A stretch of 64,000 bases of DNA from an uncultured Collinsella sp. Its GTDB lineage: Bacteria > Actinomycetota > Coriobacteriia > Coriobacteriales > Coriobacteriaceae. The stretch is from assembly GCA_900549715.1 (NCBI GenBank), contig URPK01000001.1, positions 310,001 through 374,000 of the forward strand, given 5' to 3'. Shown piece by piece: positions 48,602-57,368 of this stretch. Numbering within the stretch: the stretch's first letter is position 1; each line of letters starts with the position of its first letter. The notes below the pieces were generated by a model that saw nothing but the letters and a program-made list of their open reading frames with translations, had not been told where the DNA came from and did not search any database. The position numbers and the translations under genes were made by a program.

Positions 48602-50767
48602 ATGAGTGGTAAAGAACAGCTCTTTGAGGTATCGCTCGAACGCGAAGGCGCGTATCGCAGCATTTCGGCGGCGCTCGAGGCGGCGGAGCGGTGTGTGCCC
48701 GATGCGACCGTGCCGGTGCGCGTGCTGGTGGCGCCGGGTGAGTACCGCGAACGGGTCGAAATTCGTCGTCCGCATGTGACGCTCGAGGGCGAGACGGCCG
48801 ACAGCGTGCGTATCGTGGGAGGCCTGGGTGCCAAGATGCCTTCGGAAGATGGTAGCGGCCAGGATGGAAGACTCGGCACCTTCCGTACGTACACGGTGCT
48901 GGTCGATGCCGACGACGTGACGCTTGCGGGTCTAACAATCGAAAACAACGCCGGTGATGGGCGCGAGGTCGGCCAGGCGATTGCCCTGTATGCCGATGGT
49001 GACCGCCTGGTTGTCGATGTCTGCTGCATTAAGGGACACCAGGACACGCTCTTTTTGGGGCCGCTGCCGCCGCGCGAGGCCAAGCCGGGCGGCTTTATAG
49101 GCCCCAAGCAGTTCGCCCCGCGCCGCGTGGGGCGGCAGTATTTTCGACGTTGCCGGATCGAGGGCGATGTCGACTTTATCTTTGGCGGCGCGCGTGCCTA
49201 CTTTGAGGGGTGTGAGATTCGCTCGCTCAACCGCGATATGGATGTCAACGGGTATGTAACGGCAGCCTCCACGCCTCAGGGCGAGCCGTACGGATTTGTG
49301 TTTCATGGTTGTTCGTTTACAGCCGATGAGGGCATTGCCCCCGGATCGGTCTATCTGGGTCGTCCATGGCGCGAGTGGGCCCAGACCGTTTTGCTCGAAT
49401 GCTGGCTGGGCCCCCATATTTCACTCGAGGGTTGGTGGGATTGGAATAAGCCAGCGGCACATGACGGCACCCTGTATGCCGGCGGTGCCCTGTTTGGCCC
49501 GGCGGGTGATACTGCCGCTTGGGTGCCGTGGGCGCATTGCCTGACCGGTCAGGATTCCGAACGCTATGCGCGTGACCGAGTGCTTGCCGGCACGGATGGT
49601 TGGGATCCCGAGGGCGGCGACGGTGATGCGGTAGAGACGGCCGGGCTATCTGCCAATGGCCGCACCGTGCACATCGAGACGTACTACGAGGACGAACCTG
49701 CGCTGCGCGCCCGACTGAAGCGCGAGGGGCGCTCGGCCGCATTTACGGGCAAGACTCCCACGGACTTTGAGGCATGGAAGGCTGCGACCAGGACTCGTCT
49801 GTACGATATTTTGGGCCTTTCGCTTATGGACCGCGCCCCGATTGAGATTCGTGAACTCAATCGCGTGCGGGTTGCCGGCAGCATCGTGCGTACTCATGCG
49901 GTGTTGCAGGTTGAGCACGATGTGTGGATGCCGTTTTACCTGTTGGAGCCGTCCCGCCCCAAGCTTGACGAGCGGGGACTCAAGCGCTGCTATATCTGCC
50001 CGCATGGTCACCAGGGGGCGGGTGCTGCAAGCATAGCCGGCGTTGCGGGCGTGCCGGCGGTCGACGATGCCGTGCGTAAGTTCAATTACGACTACGGTCT
50101 GCGTTTGGCGCGCATGGGTTACGTGACCGTTTGCCCCGATGCGCGTGGTTGGGGATACCGTCGTGACTGGAAGGGTCAGGGCGACGACGAGAACAGCTAC
50201 CTGCGCGGTACGTGTCTGAATCAAGCACGTATGGCCGAGCCGCTGGGTCTTTCGGTCGCGGGCCTCAACGCCTGGGACAACATGCGCTTGATTGATTACT
50301 TGGAGACACGCGGTGACATTGCCATGGACGACCTGGGCTGCTTTGGTTTTTCGGGCGGCGGTTACATGACGTTGTACCTGTCCGCGCTCGACCCGCGCGT
50401 GCGCAAGGCGTTTGTCTCGGGCTATCTGTACGGCGTTGATGATTCGCTACTGCACCTCAACGGCAATTGCAGCTGCAATTACACGCCTGGACTCTGGCGT
50501 CTGCTCGACATGGGCGACATTGCATCGCTTGTCGCGCCACGGCCGCTCTTGGTTCAGAGCTGCGAGAAAGACCATCTCAACGGCGCCCGCGGGCTTGCGA
50601 ACGTAGACGAGCAGCTCGATATCGTTCGCGACGCCTACGCGCTGCTGGGCAAGGACGAAAACCTTCTGCACGAGGTCTGCCCGGGTGGACACCACCTGGG
50701 CGTGGCGCATCTTGCCGAGGATATCGAATGGCTCGATTCGCAAGTTGCGGAATACGCCCACGCATAG
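48602..50767 (+). CDS. Pectin methylesterase (CE8) fused to alpha/beta-hydrolase
   Basis: Two-domain protein (721 aa). Residues 1-340 are a pectin methylesterase of carbohydrate esterase family 8 with GHQDTLF (near 144), GDVDFIFGG (near 189) and YLGRPWREWAQTV (near 252). Residues about 380-721 are a serine alpha/beta-hydrolase of the acetyl-esterase/dienelactone hydrolase type with GFSGGG (nucleophile Ser584), an Asp in EKDHLNG and a His in GGHHLG. No signal peptide is visible. It would remove methyl and probably acetyl groups from imported pectin oligomers in the cytoplasm. The second activity is inferred from fold and context. The ribosome site is weak (GACAG). Confidence 0.88.
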   Translation: MSGKEQLFEVSLEREGAYRSISAALEAAERCVPDATVPVRVLVAPGEYRERVEIRRPHVTLEGETADSVRIVGGLGAKMPSEDGSGQDGRLGTFRTYTVLVDADDVTLAGLTIENNAGDGREVGQAIALYADGDRLVVDVCCIKGHQDTLFLGPLPPREAKPGGFIGPKQFAPRRVGRQYFRRCRIEGDVDFIFGGARAYFEGCEIRSLNRDMDVNGYVTAASTPQGEPYGFVFHGCSFTADEGIAPGSVYLGRPWREWAQTVLLECWLGPHISLEGWWDWNKPAAHDGTLYAGGALFGPAGDTAAWVPWAHCLTGQDSERYARDRVLAGTDGWDPEGGDGDAVETAGLSANGRTVHIETYYEDEPALRARLKREGRSAAFTGKTPTDFEAWKAATRTRLYDILGLSLMDRAPIEIRELNRVRVAGSIVRTHAVLQVEHDVWMPFYLLEPSRPKLDERGLKRCYICPHGHQGAGAASIAGVAGVPAVDDAVRKFNYDYGLRLARMGYVTVCPDARGWGYRRDWKGQGDDENSYLRGTCLNQARMAEPLGLSVAGLNAWDNMRLIDYLETRGDIAMDDLGCFGFSGGGYMTLYLSALDPRVRKAFVSGYLYGVDDSLLHLNGNCSCNYTPGLWRLLDMGDIASLVAPRPLLVQSCEKDHLNGARGLANVDEQLDIVRDAYALLGKDENLLHEVCPGGHHLGVAHLAEDIEWLDSQVAEYAHA

Positions 50768-50836
50768 TCCCTCGGTATGTTGTGAATGAACGGTATGTAC
50801 CTGTATGACCGCCGGTGTGCGGGTGAGGAGAAGAAT

Positions 50837-51505
50837 ATGGAAACGAAAAACTTGAGCGAATCGACCGTCTGCTGCTTTGGCGATTCGACCACCTGGGGCG
50901 ATAACGGATGCGGCGGGGGAGGCAACGACATCTCTTGGACCTCGCACCTGGGTGCGCTGCTGGGCGGCGCTACGATCGAGAACTTTGGTATTAAGGGTTC
51001 GCGTATTGCCGTCAAGGCCGACCGTAGCGATTCGTTTGTTGAGCGCTTGGACGGCATCGATCACACGGCAGATATCTGCATCGTCTTTGGCGGCGTTAAC
51101 GACTTTAGCCGTAACGTGCCGCTGGGAGAGCTGGGCAGCACGGACGTGCACGAGTTCTACGGTGCGCTCGACTACCTGATCCGCACCATCACGGCGCGCT
51201 CGCCTCAGGCAAAGCTGATGTTTATGACGCCGTGCAAGACGAGCGGCAAACACGAGAAGGATATTCCGGCAAGCAACGAGGCCAACCATCTGGGCCTGAC
51301 GCAAGACGCCTATGTGCGCGCGATGCTGGAGGTCTGCGATCGCTACTCGGTGCCGGTGATCGACCTGTATGCGCAAAGCGGCATCAGCCCGTTTTTGCCG
51401 GAGCACCGCGAGCTCTACATGCCGGACGGTCTGCATTACAGCCCTGCCGGCTATGAGCGCCTGGCGCATCGCATCGCTGCGGGCCTCACCGCCGTTTGCC
51501 GTTAA
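50837..51505 (+). CDS. SGNH/GDSL hydrolase, putative pectin acetylesterase
   Basis: Small cytoplasmic esterase (222 aa). Block I FGDSTTWGDN holds the Ser nucleophile, block III GGVNDF the Asn, and block V DGLHYSPAGYERLAH the Asp-His pair. Related enzymes deacetylate rhamnogalacturonan or other sugars; the position between the methylesterase fusion and GH105 supports a pectin role but the acyl substrate is not proven. Start at ATG 50837 after GGTGAGGAG. Its last codons overlap a CCGTT-CCGTT repeat belonging to the next promoter. Confidence 0.88.
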   Translation: METKNLSESTVCCFGDSTTWGDNGCGGGGNDISWTSHLGALLGGATIENFGIKGSRIAVKADRSDSFVERLDGIDHTADICIVFGGVNDFSRNVPLGELGSTDVHEFYGALDYLIRTITARSPQAKLMFMTPCKTSGKHEKDIPASNEANHLGLTQDAYVRAMLEVCDRYSVPVIDLYAQSGISPFLPEHRELYMPDGLHYSPAGYERLAHRIAAGLTAVCR

Positions 51506-51521
51506 AAGTTTGCCGTTCACG
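51492..51521 (+). promoter_or_regulatory. CCGTT direct-repeat box, weaker copy D
   Basis: CCGTT at 51492 and CCGTTCA at 51513, again exactly 21 bases apart, with an extra CCGTT between. The central segment is diverged. It overlaps the end of the SGNH gene and ends 18 bases before the putative GH105 -35, the same position as copies B and C. Confidence 0.35.
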
Positions 51522-51587
51522 GGGATTATAGGGTTAACGTTAACCCTATAATCCCCGTTCGCGTTACACTGGGGGAAACGTTCACCC
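51521..51587 (+). promoter_or_regulatory. GH105 promoter with 36-bp perfect palindrome and operator
   Basis: Bases 51521-51556 form a perfect 36-bp palindrome without loop. Its centre, GGTTAACGTTAACC, is the hexuronate operator with a symmetric substitution, and TATAAT stands on both strands in its arms. The proposed -35 is TTAACC (51540-51545), the -10 TACACT (51565-51570). A second operator GGAAACGTTCAC lies at 51574-51585, 41 bases after the first. Confidence 0.6.
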
Positions 51588-51612
51588 ATCAATAACGTCA
51601 GAGGGGACAGCA

Positions 51613-52851
51613 ATGGGTTGCAATCAGATTCTGGACCGTTATATCGAGCAGTTGATCGAGACCTCTACGCCTCAGGCGCCGGCCTGGAATATCGAAAAGC
51701 TTCGCGCCGGCAAGGAGAACACCTGGAATTACATTGACGGCTGCATGATCAAGGCGCTCATCGAGCTGTACGAGATCACCGGCGAGCAGCGTTACCTGAC
51801 CTTCGCCGACGACTATATCGACTTCTTTGTCCAGGATGACGGCACCATCAAGCATTACGATCCCCAGGAGTACAACCTCGACAACGTCAACGCGGGCAAA
51901 ACCCTCTACAAACTCTATGACCTGGTGGGCAAGCCCAAGTACCGTGCCGCCATGGATACCATCTACCGTCAGCTCGAGACCCAGCCGCGTACCAAAGAGG
52001 GTGTGTTTTGGCACAAAGCCGTCTACCCCAACCAGATCTGGCTCGACGGCATGTACATGGCGCAGCCGTTCTACATGCAGTACGAGCTGAGCTTCCACAA
52101 CCGCCGTGCCTGCTCGGATAGCTTCCATATGTTCCAGGTGGTGCACGACCTGATGCGCAACCCCCTCAACGGCCTGTACTATCACGCCTACGACGCGAGC
52201 CGCAAGCAGTTCTGGTGCGATCCCGTCACCGGCCTTTCGGCCAACTTCTGGCTGCGCGCCGAGGGCTGGTTCGCCATGGCGCTCATCGATACCTGGGAGC
52301 TCATGCCGCCCTCGATGTCGGCCGAGAAGGACGAGATCCGCAAGATGTTCCACGACCTGATCGACGCCATGCTGCCGTATCAGGACGAGAAGACCGGTAT
52401 GTGGCACCAGGTCATCAACCTGCCCAATATCGCCCCCAACTATCTGGAGGAGTCGGGCAGCGCCATCTTTGCCAACGCCATCATGAAGGGCGTGCGTCTG
52501 GGCGTGCTGGGCGAGCGCTACTACCAGTACGGCCGCCGTGCGTTTGACGGCATCTGCGACACGTGCCTGTCCGAGCGCGACGGACAGCTGGCGCTCGACA
52601 ACATCTGCCTGGTGGCGGGTCTTGGCAACACCGCGCACCGCGAGGGCACGTTTGGCTACTACATGAGCGAGCCCGTCGTCAAAAACGACGCGAAGGGCGT
52701 GGCGCCGCTGGTGCTCGCCTATATCGAGACTATGCATCATGACAAGTTGGCCGGTAAGCGCGATCCGCTCGCCCCTTCGGGCGTGTGCTCCATCGATGAC
52801 CCGTTTGGCGGCTACACGCCGGGCATCAATGCTCATAAGGGGCGTGAATAG
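51613..52851 (+). CDS. GH105 unsaturated rhamnogalacturonyl/galacturonyl hydrolase
   Basis: Alpha/alpha-barrel hydrolase of family GH105 (YteR/YesR type, 412 aa) that removes the unsaturated uronate from the non-reducing end of lyase-derived pectin fragments. Recognisable stretches are WNYIDGCMIKALIELYE, DNVNAGKTLY, the catalytic IWLDGMYMAQPF, FWLRAEGWFAMALID and ESGSAIFANAI. It is cytoplasmic. The product, DHU after ring opening, would be handled by the isomerase and dehydrogenase encoded at 57.4-59.0 kb. GAGGGGA precedes the ATG. The next gene starts one base after its stop. Confidence 0.93.
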   Translation: MGCNQILDRYIEQLIETSTPQAPAWNIEKLRAGKENTWNYIDGCMIKALIELYEITGEQRYLTFADDYIDFFVQDDGTIKHYDPQEYNLDNVNAGKTLYKLYDLVGKPKYRAAMDTIYRQLETQPRTKEGVFWHKAVYPNQIWLDGMYMAQPFYMQYELSFHNRRACSDSFHMFQVVHDLMRNPLNGLYYHAYDASRKQFWCDPVTGLSANFWLRAEGWFAMALIDTWELMPPSMSAEKDEIRKMFHDLIDAMLPYQDEKTGMWHQVINLPNIAPNYLEESGSAIFANAIMKGVRLGVLGERYYQYGRRAFDGICDTCLSERDGQLALDNICLVAGLGNTAHREGTFGYYMSEPVVKNDAKGVAPLVLAYIETMHHDKLAGKRDPLAPSGVCSIDDPFGGYTPGINAHKGRE

Positions 52852-52852
52852 C

Positions 52853-53758
52853 GTGGGGGCCATTACTCCGGGCGTGCGTTTACACGACCTTCCGCAGGGG
52901 ACCGTCGAGGAACGCATTCGCATGGCAGGAGAGCTGGGCTTTTCGTGCATTCAGCTGCCGAGCAAGGTGCTCTACGCATCAATGGGAATCGATCGATGCG
53001 GTCTGACCCGCGAGCTCGCCGAGCATTTGCGTGCGGTGCTCGATGAGGCGGGCGTTTCGGTCGCCGTGCTCGGCTGTTATAAGAATCTGGCGACGCCCGA
53101 TCGACAACAGCTCACGGATAACTTTGCCGAGTACGAGGCGTGCTTGAACTTTGCTCAGATGCTCGGCGGCTGTCCGGTTGGCACCGAGACCGGTCGTCCC
53201 AATGCGCAGAACTGCGTTGCTGACGACCGTATGACCGACGAGGCACTCGATGCGTTTATGGATGGACTCGCGCGCGTCTGCGAGTGCGCCGAGGCCGTGG
53301 GTGGGCAAATACTGATCGAGCCCGGCTGGAACGAGACGGTCAACACGCCAGATCGCTGCCGTGAGGTGCTGGAGCGCGTCCCGAGCCCGGCGCTCGGCGT
53401 GATCTACGACCCGGTGTCGCTGCTGCATCCCAGCGTCGTTGGCGAGGCGCAGGAAATCACCGCGCGTATGCTCTACTTATGCGGCAGTAAGATCCGCGTG
53501 CTGCACGCCAAGGATTTTGAGGTCGTCGACAACGAGGACGAAGCCGGCTGGTGCGATGGTACGGGTTCTCGCCTGGTGTGCCACGGCGTGGGCGAGACGG
53601 GCCGCTATGACTTTGAGCCCGTGGTGGCCTGGGCGGCTGCCGCCTGTTCGGGGATTCCTTGTGTGGTCGAGAACAGCGTGCCGGCGACGGCGGCTAGCTG
53701 CCTGGCGACACTCGAGCGCATGTCCGCTCGCTGCGGGGCTCCGCATCGCGAGATATAG
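52853..53758 (+). CDS. Sugar phosphate isomerase/epimerase-like TIM barrel
   Basis: Protein (301 aa) of the xylose isomerase-like TIM-barrel family (AP endonuclease 2 group). Likely metal ligands are the Glu in LIEPGWNE, the Asp in IYDPVSLL, the His in VLHAKDF and the Glu in CVVENS. The start is taken as GTG 52853, one base after the GH105 stop and nine bases after AAGGGG; other openings lie inside GH105. It is co-transcribed with GH105, suggesting a role on a pectin-derived sugar such as an epimerisation, but the reaction is unknown. Confidence 0.8.
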   Translation: MGAITPGVRLHDLPQGTVEERIRMAGELGFSCIQLPSKVLYASMGIDRCGLTRELAEHLRAVLDEAGVSVAVLGCYKNLATPDRQQLTDNFAEYEACLNFAQMLGGCPVGTETGRPNAQNCVADDRMTDEALDAFMDGLARVCECAEAVGGQILIEPGWNETVNTPDRCREVLERVPSPALGVIYDPVSLLHPSVVGEAQEITARMLYLCGSKIRVLHAKDFEVVDNEDEAGWCDGTGSRLVCHGVGETGRYDFEPVVAWAAAACSGIPCVVENSVPATAASCLATLERMSARCGAPHREI

Positions 53759-53861
53759 CATTGGCTTTTGCCGTGGCGGCATATTGAGTTTGCTTGACTG
53801 GGGGCGGCGGTGAAGGGTTTTTATCGTCGCCTCATTGGATTACATCAAAAAGGGGAGTTGC

Positions 53862-55079
53862 GTGGCTATCCACATTGTCGAAGAGGCGAATCGTTGCCTA
53901 GGTTGCAAAAGGGCGTTCTGCCAGCTTAAAGGCTGCCCGGTGCAGACGCCTATTCCGCAGGTCATTGACTTGTTCAAGCAGCGTCGTCTGGAAGAGGCAG
54001 GTGAGCTGCTGTTCCAGAACAACCCCATGAGCGCGGTCTGCTCCATGATCTGCAACCATTCGGGCCAGTGCGAGGGCGCGTGCATTCAGGGCCGCAAGGG
54101 CGCACCGGTGCATTTTTCGAGTATCGAGAACTATATCTCGACGGCATATTTGGACCGTAAGGAGTGGAAGCCCGCGCCGTCGTGCGGCAAGCAGGTTGCC
54201 GTGGTCGGTTCCGGTCCTGCCGGCATTACCGTGGCCATTAAGATGGCCCAGCTGGGCTGTGCCGTCACGGTGTTTGAGCAACGCCCCGAGATCGGCGGCG
54301 TGCTGGAGTACGGCATCCCCGAGTTTCGCCTGCCCCGTGCTCTCGTGCAAAAGTACCGTCACGTGATGTGCTCGCTTGGCGTACGCGTCCGTCCCTCGAC
54401 CACCATTGGCGGCGCGCTGCATATCGACGACCTGTTGCGCGACGGCTACGATGCGGTCTTTGTCGGTACCGGTACCTGGCGCGCCCGCAAGCTGGGTATT
54501 CCCGGCGAGTCGCGTGGTAACGTACTGTTTGGTATCGATTACCTGGTCGATCCCACGAGCGTGGCGATCGGTCAGAACGTGGCGGTTATCGGCGCCGGCA
54601 ACGTGGCCATGGATGTTGCCCGCACGGCTCTGCGCTCGGGCGCTCACAAGGTTACCGTGTATGCCCGATCGCGCCATATCTCGGCCATCGATGACGAGGT
54701 GGAGCTGACCGAGCTTGACGGTGCCGAGATCGTGCGCGGCAAGGCGATTTGCGCCATCGACGATAACGGTCCGGTTTTCGAGACGGCTATCTTTGACGAG
54801 GGCGACAACGTGGTGGGCTACGAGGAAGAACTTGACCATGTGCCCGCCGACACGGTTGTGATTGCGGCCTCGCAGGTGCCCAAGGACAAACTGGTGCTTA
54901 CGACGGGCGGTCTGGAGACCGACCATCGCGGTCTTCTTTCGGTCGATGAGTGCGGCATGACCACCGTGCCTGGCGTCTTTGCCGCCGGCGACGTGGTCAA
55001 CGGCCCGCTCACCGTGGTCCATGCCGTAGCCGGCGCCAAGCTCGCCGTCGAAGGCATGACCAGCTATCTGGGCCTCTAA
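53862..55079 (+). CDS. GltD-like NAD(P)-dependent oxidoreductase
   Basis: Iron-sulfur flavoprotein (405 aa) similar to the glutamate synthase small subunit and NfnL/SudA-type electron-transfer proteins. Two Cys clusters at the N-terminus (CLGCKRAFCQLKGCP and CSMICNHSGQCEGAC) bind [4Fe-4S] centres, VVGSGPAGITVAIKMA binds FAD and VIGAGNVAMDVARTA binds NAD(P)H. No large glutamate synthase gene is nearby. The next gene encodes an Old Yellow Enzyme-type flavoprotein, for which it could supply electrons. The start is GTG 53862 after AAAGGGGAG. Confidence 0.88.
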   Translation: MAIHIVEEANRCLGCKRAFCQLKGCPVQTPIPQVIDLFKQRRLEEAGELLFQNNPMSAVCSMICNHSGQCEGACIQGRKGAPVHFSSIENYISTAYLDRKEWKPAPSCGKQVAVVGSGPAGITVAIKMAQLGCAVTVFEQRPEIGGVLEYGIPEFRLPRALVQKYRHVMCSLGVRVRPSTTIGGALHIDDLLRDGYDAVFVGTGTWRARKLGIPGESRGNVLFGIDYLVDPTSVAIGQNVAVIGAGNVAMDVARTALRSGAHKVTVYARSRHISAIDDEVELTELDGAEIVRGKAICAIDDNGPVFETAIFDEGDNVVGYEEELDHVPADTVVIAASQVPKDKLVLTTGGLETDHRGLLSVDECGMTTVPGVFAAGDVVNGPLTVVHAVAGAKLAVEGMTSYLGL

Positions 55080-55095
55080 CCCACCCCGCCCATCA

Positions 55096-55165
55096 GTTGC
55101 GGTGGAATACGGACTGTTTTGGCTGTCAAAGGCCTTATCTACTCCGTATTCCACCGCAACTTTTT
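55096..55165 (+). terminator. 18-bp stem hairpin (family 2, copy 1) acting as terminator
   Basis: The arms 55096-55113 and 55143-55160 are perfectly complementary, with a 29-base loop starting with CTGTTTTG, followed by TTTTTG. A related hairpin with the same loop length lies at 62809. Confidence 0.8.
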
Positions 55166-55210
55166 GTGGGCTGAGTAAAAGCCGGGGGAGCGTGTACGGT
55201 CGGGTACAGC

Positions 55211-55245
55211 GCAGTTGCTGATACGATAAGTACGTTAGCAACTGC
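55211..55245 (+). promoter_or_regulatory. Inverted repeat over the flavoprotein promoter
   Basis: Perfect arms GCAGTTGCT (55211-55219) and AGCAACTGC (55237-55245) enclose a TACGAT -10-like hexamer, 31 bases before the next gene. Unlike the hexuronate operators, so a different regulator is expected. Confidence 0.45.
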
Positions 55246-55276
55246 CGCCGAGCGGCTCAAACGAAAGGAACCCTGT

Positions 55277-57226
55277 ATGGAGTCTTCCGCCTACCCGATG
55301 CTCTTTAGCCCGATCAAGGTCGGTACGACCGAGGTCAAGAACCGCGTCTTTATGCCGCCGGTGTCCACGAACCTGGCCGATCATGGCTATGTGACCGACG
55401 ACTTGGCCGATCATTACCGTGCCCGTGCCAAGGGCGGCGTGGGCCTCATCATCACCGAGGTCGTGACGGTCGAGCCCACCTATACCTATCTACCGGGTGA
55501 CATGTGCTGCTACGACGACACGTTTATCCCTGGCTGGGAAAAGCTCGCCGCGGCCGTCCACGAGTATGGCTGCAAGATCATGCCGCAGCTCTTCCACCCC
55601 GCCTACATGGCCTTTAACATTCCGGGCACGCCGCGCCTGATCGCTCCGTCCTTTGTGGGCCCGTCCTATGCCCGCGAGGCGCCGCGCCCCATCACGGTCG
55701 ATGAGATCCACGAGCTCACGCATCAGTTTGGTGACGCTGCTGTGCGCATGCAGAAGGCCGGTGTCGACGGCGTCGAGGTCCATGCGGCACACGCCCACGG
55801 CATGCTCGGCGGCTTTTTGACCCCGCTCTATAACAAGCGCACCGACGAGTACGGTGGCTCGCTCGACGCCCGCATGCGCTTCCTGCTCGAGGTCATCGCC
55901 GAGATTCGCGAGCGCTGCGGCAAGGACTTTATCATCGACGTCCGTATCTCGGGCGACGAGTACACCGATGGCGGCCTGACCCTCAACGACATGATCTATG
56001 TCTCGCGTCGCTTGGAGAAGGCCGGCGTCGACATGATCCACGTGTCGGGCGGCACTACCATCAAGCGCGGCTCCGCCATTCCCGCCGCCGGCACGCAGCA
56101 GGCCTCGCACGCCGCCTGCTCGCGCGAGATCAAAAAGCACGTCAACATTCCCGTTGCCACGGTCGGCCGCATTAACGAGGCATGGATTGCCGAGGAACTG
56201 ATCGAGGACGGCGCCGCCGACATCTGCATGATGGGCCGTGCCAATCTGTGCGATGCCGAGTTCTGCAACAAGGCGGCTGCCGGCAACGCCGACGAGATCC
56301 GTCCCTGCATCGGCTGCCTGCGCTGCCTGAACGGCATCATGTTTGGCAAGCGCATCTCCTGCACCGTCAACCCGGACGTGGAGCGCGACGAGGCCGGCTA
56401 TGAGCCTGCCGCCGAGGCCAAGAACGTGCTCGTTGTGGGCGCCGGTCCTGCGGGCATGGAGGCAGCCTACATTGCCGCCAAGCGCGGCCACAACGTGGTG
56501 CTCGTGGATAAGCAGGACGAGCCGGGCGGCGAGATGCGCATCGCGGCCGTTCCGCCGGCAAAGCAGGAGCTCACGCGCGTGATCAAGTATCAGTACCGTC
56601 GCCTGGCCGAGGCCGGCGTCACATGCGTCTTTGGTACCGAGCTGACCGCCGAGGACATCCAGCGCGACTACGCGGGTTACGAGGTTGTCCTGGCTTATGG
56701 CGCCGAGCCCATCGCTCCGGCCTTCATGCAGGGCTTTAAGCAGGTTATGACGGCCGACGACCTGCTGGGCGGCAAGGCTTTCCCGGGCAAGAAGATCGTC
56801 ATCGTGGGCGGCGGCACCGTCGGCTGCGAGACGGCCGATTACCTGGCCCCGTTGGTCAACGACCTGTCGCCGGCCAACCGCGATGTCACCGTCATCGAGA
56901 TGACCAAGACGCTCGCCGCTAACGAGGGCGGCGCCGGTCGCGCGGTGCTCATCACGCGCATGCTCTCCAAGGGCGTCCACGTGCTGACCGAGGCCAAGGT
57001 GACCGAGATCGCCGAGGACACCATCAGTTACGAAAAGGACGGCGAGGTCCACACTATCGCCGATGCCGACACGCTGGTGCTTGCCATGGGCTACCGTCCC
57101 AATACCAAGCTGGCCGACGACCTGGCTGCAGCCGGTGTTGCCACCCACGTGCTGGGCGATGCCAACAAGTGCGGCAACATCCGCGACGCCATCGGCGATG
57201 GCTACAAGGTCGCCTGCGAGCTCTAG
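55277..57226 (+). CDS. Old Yellow Enzyme family NADH:flavin oxidoreductase
   Basis: Large FMN/FAD/[4Fe-4S] enzyme (649 aa) of the 2,4-dienoyl-CoA reductase/BaiCD-BaiH group. An N-terminal TIM barrel binds FMN (FSPIKVGTTEVKNRVFMPPVSTNLA, HAAHAHGMLGGFLTPLYNKRTDEYGGS), the cluster lies in CIGCLRCLNGIMFGKRISC, and the C-terminal half binds FAD and NAD(P)H (VVGAGPAGMEAAYIA, VIVGGGTVGCETADYL). Such enzymes reduce C=C bonds of enoates, bile acids or polyphenols in gut anaerobes. The substrate here is not decided; the adjacent GltD-like protein may be its partner. AAAGGA precedes the ATG. Confidence 0.92.
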   Translation: MESSAYPMLFSPIKVGTTEVKNRVFMPPVSTNLADHGYVTDDLADHYRARAKGGVGLIITEVVTVEPTYTYLPGDMCCYDDTFIPGWEKLAAAVHEYGCKIMPQLFHPAYMAFNIPGTPRLIAPSFVGPSYAREAPRPITVDEIHELTHQFGDAAVRMQKAGVDGVEVHAAHAHGMLGGFLTPLYNKRTDEYGGSLDARMRFLLEVIAEIRERCGKDFIIDVRISGDEYTDGGLTLNDMIYVSRRLEKAGVDMIHVSGGTTIKRGSAIPAAGTQQASHAACSREIKKHVNIPVATVGRINEAWIAEELIEDGAADICMMGRANLCDAEFCNKAAAGNADEIRPCIGCLRCLNGIMFGKRISCTVNPDVERDEAGYEPAAEAKNVLVVGAGPAGMEAAYIAAKRGHNVVLVDKQDEPGGEMRIAAVPPAKQELTRVIKYQYRRLAEAGVTCVFGTELTAEDIQRDYAGYEVVLAYGAEPIAPAFMQGFKQVMTADDLLGGKAFPGKKIVIVGGGTVGCETADYLAPLVNDLSPANRDVTVIEMTKTLAANEGGAGRAVLITRMLSKGVHVLTEAKVTEIAEDTISYEKDGEVHTIADADTLVLAMGYRPNTKLADDLAAAGVATHVLGDANKCGNIRDAIGDGYKVACEL

Positions 57227-57285
57227 GCTCTTGGCAAATAGGGGAGCGGCCGCCTTGCGGTGACTCAAGCGATAGCCAATCAAAT

Positions 57286-57323
57286 AAGGCGCCGCGACAC
57301 ATAGATTGTCGCGGCGCCTTTTG
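57286..57323. terminator. Bidirectional terminator
   Basis: Perfect 14-bp arms (57286-57299 and 57307-57320) between the convergent flavoprotein and isomerase genes, with a T tract on the plus strand. A run of ten G follows at 57338-57347. Confidence 0.8.
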
Positions 57324-57368
57324 TCTAGCGGCCTGTTGGGGGGGGGGCGGTGCGCCCCGTGGACCTTA

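Noticed and set aside
57338..57347. Run of ten G as a phase-variation tract
   Set aside because: It lies downstream of both convergent genes near a terminator and cannot switch a frame or promoter.
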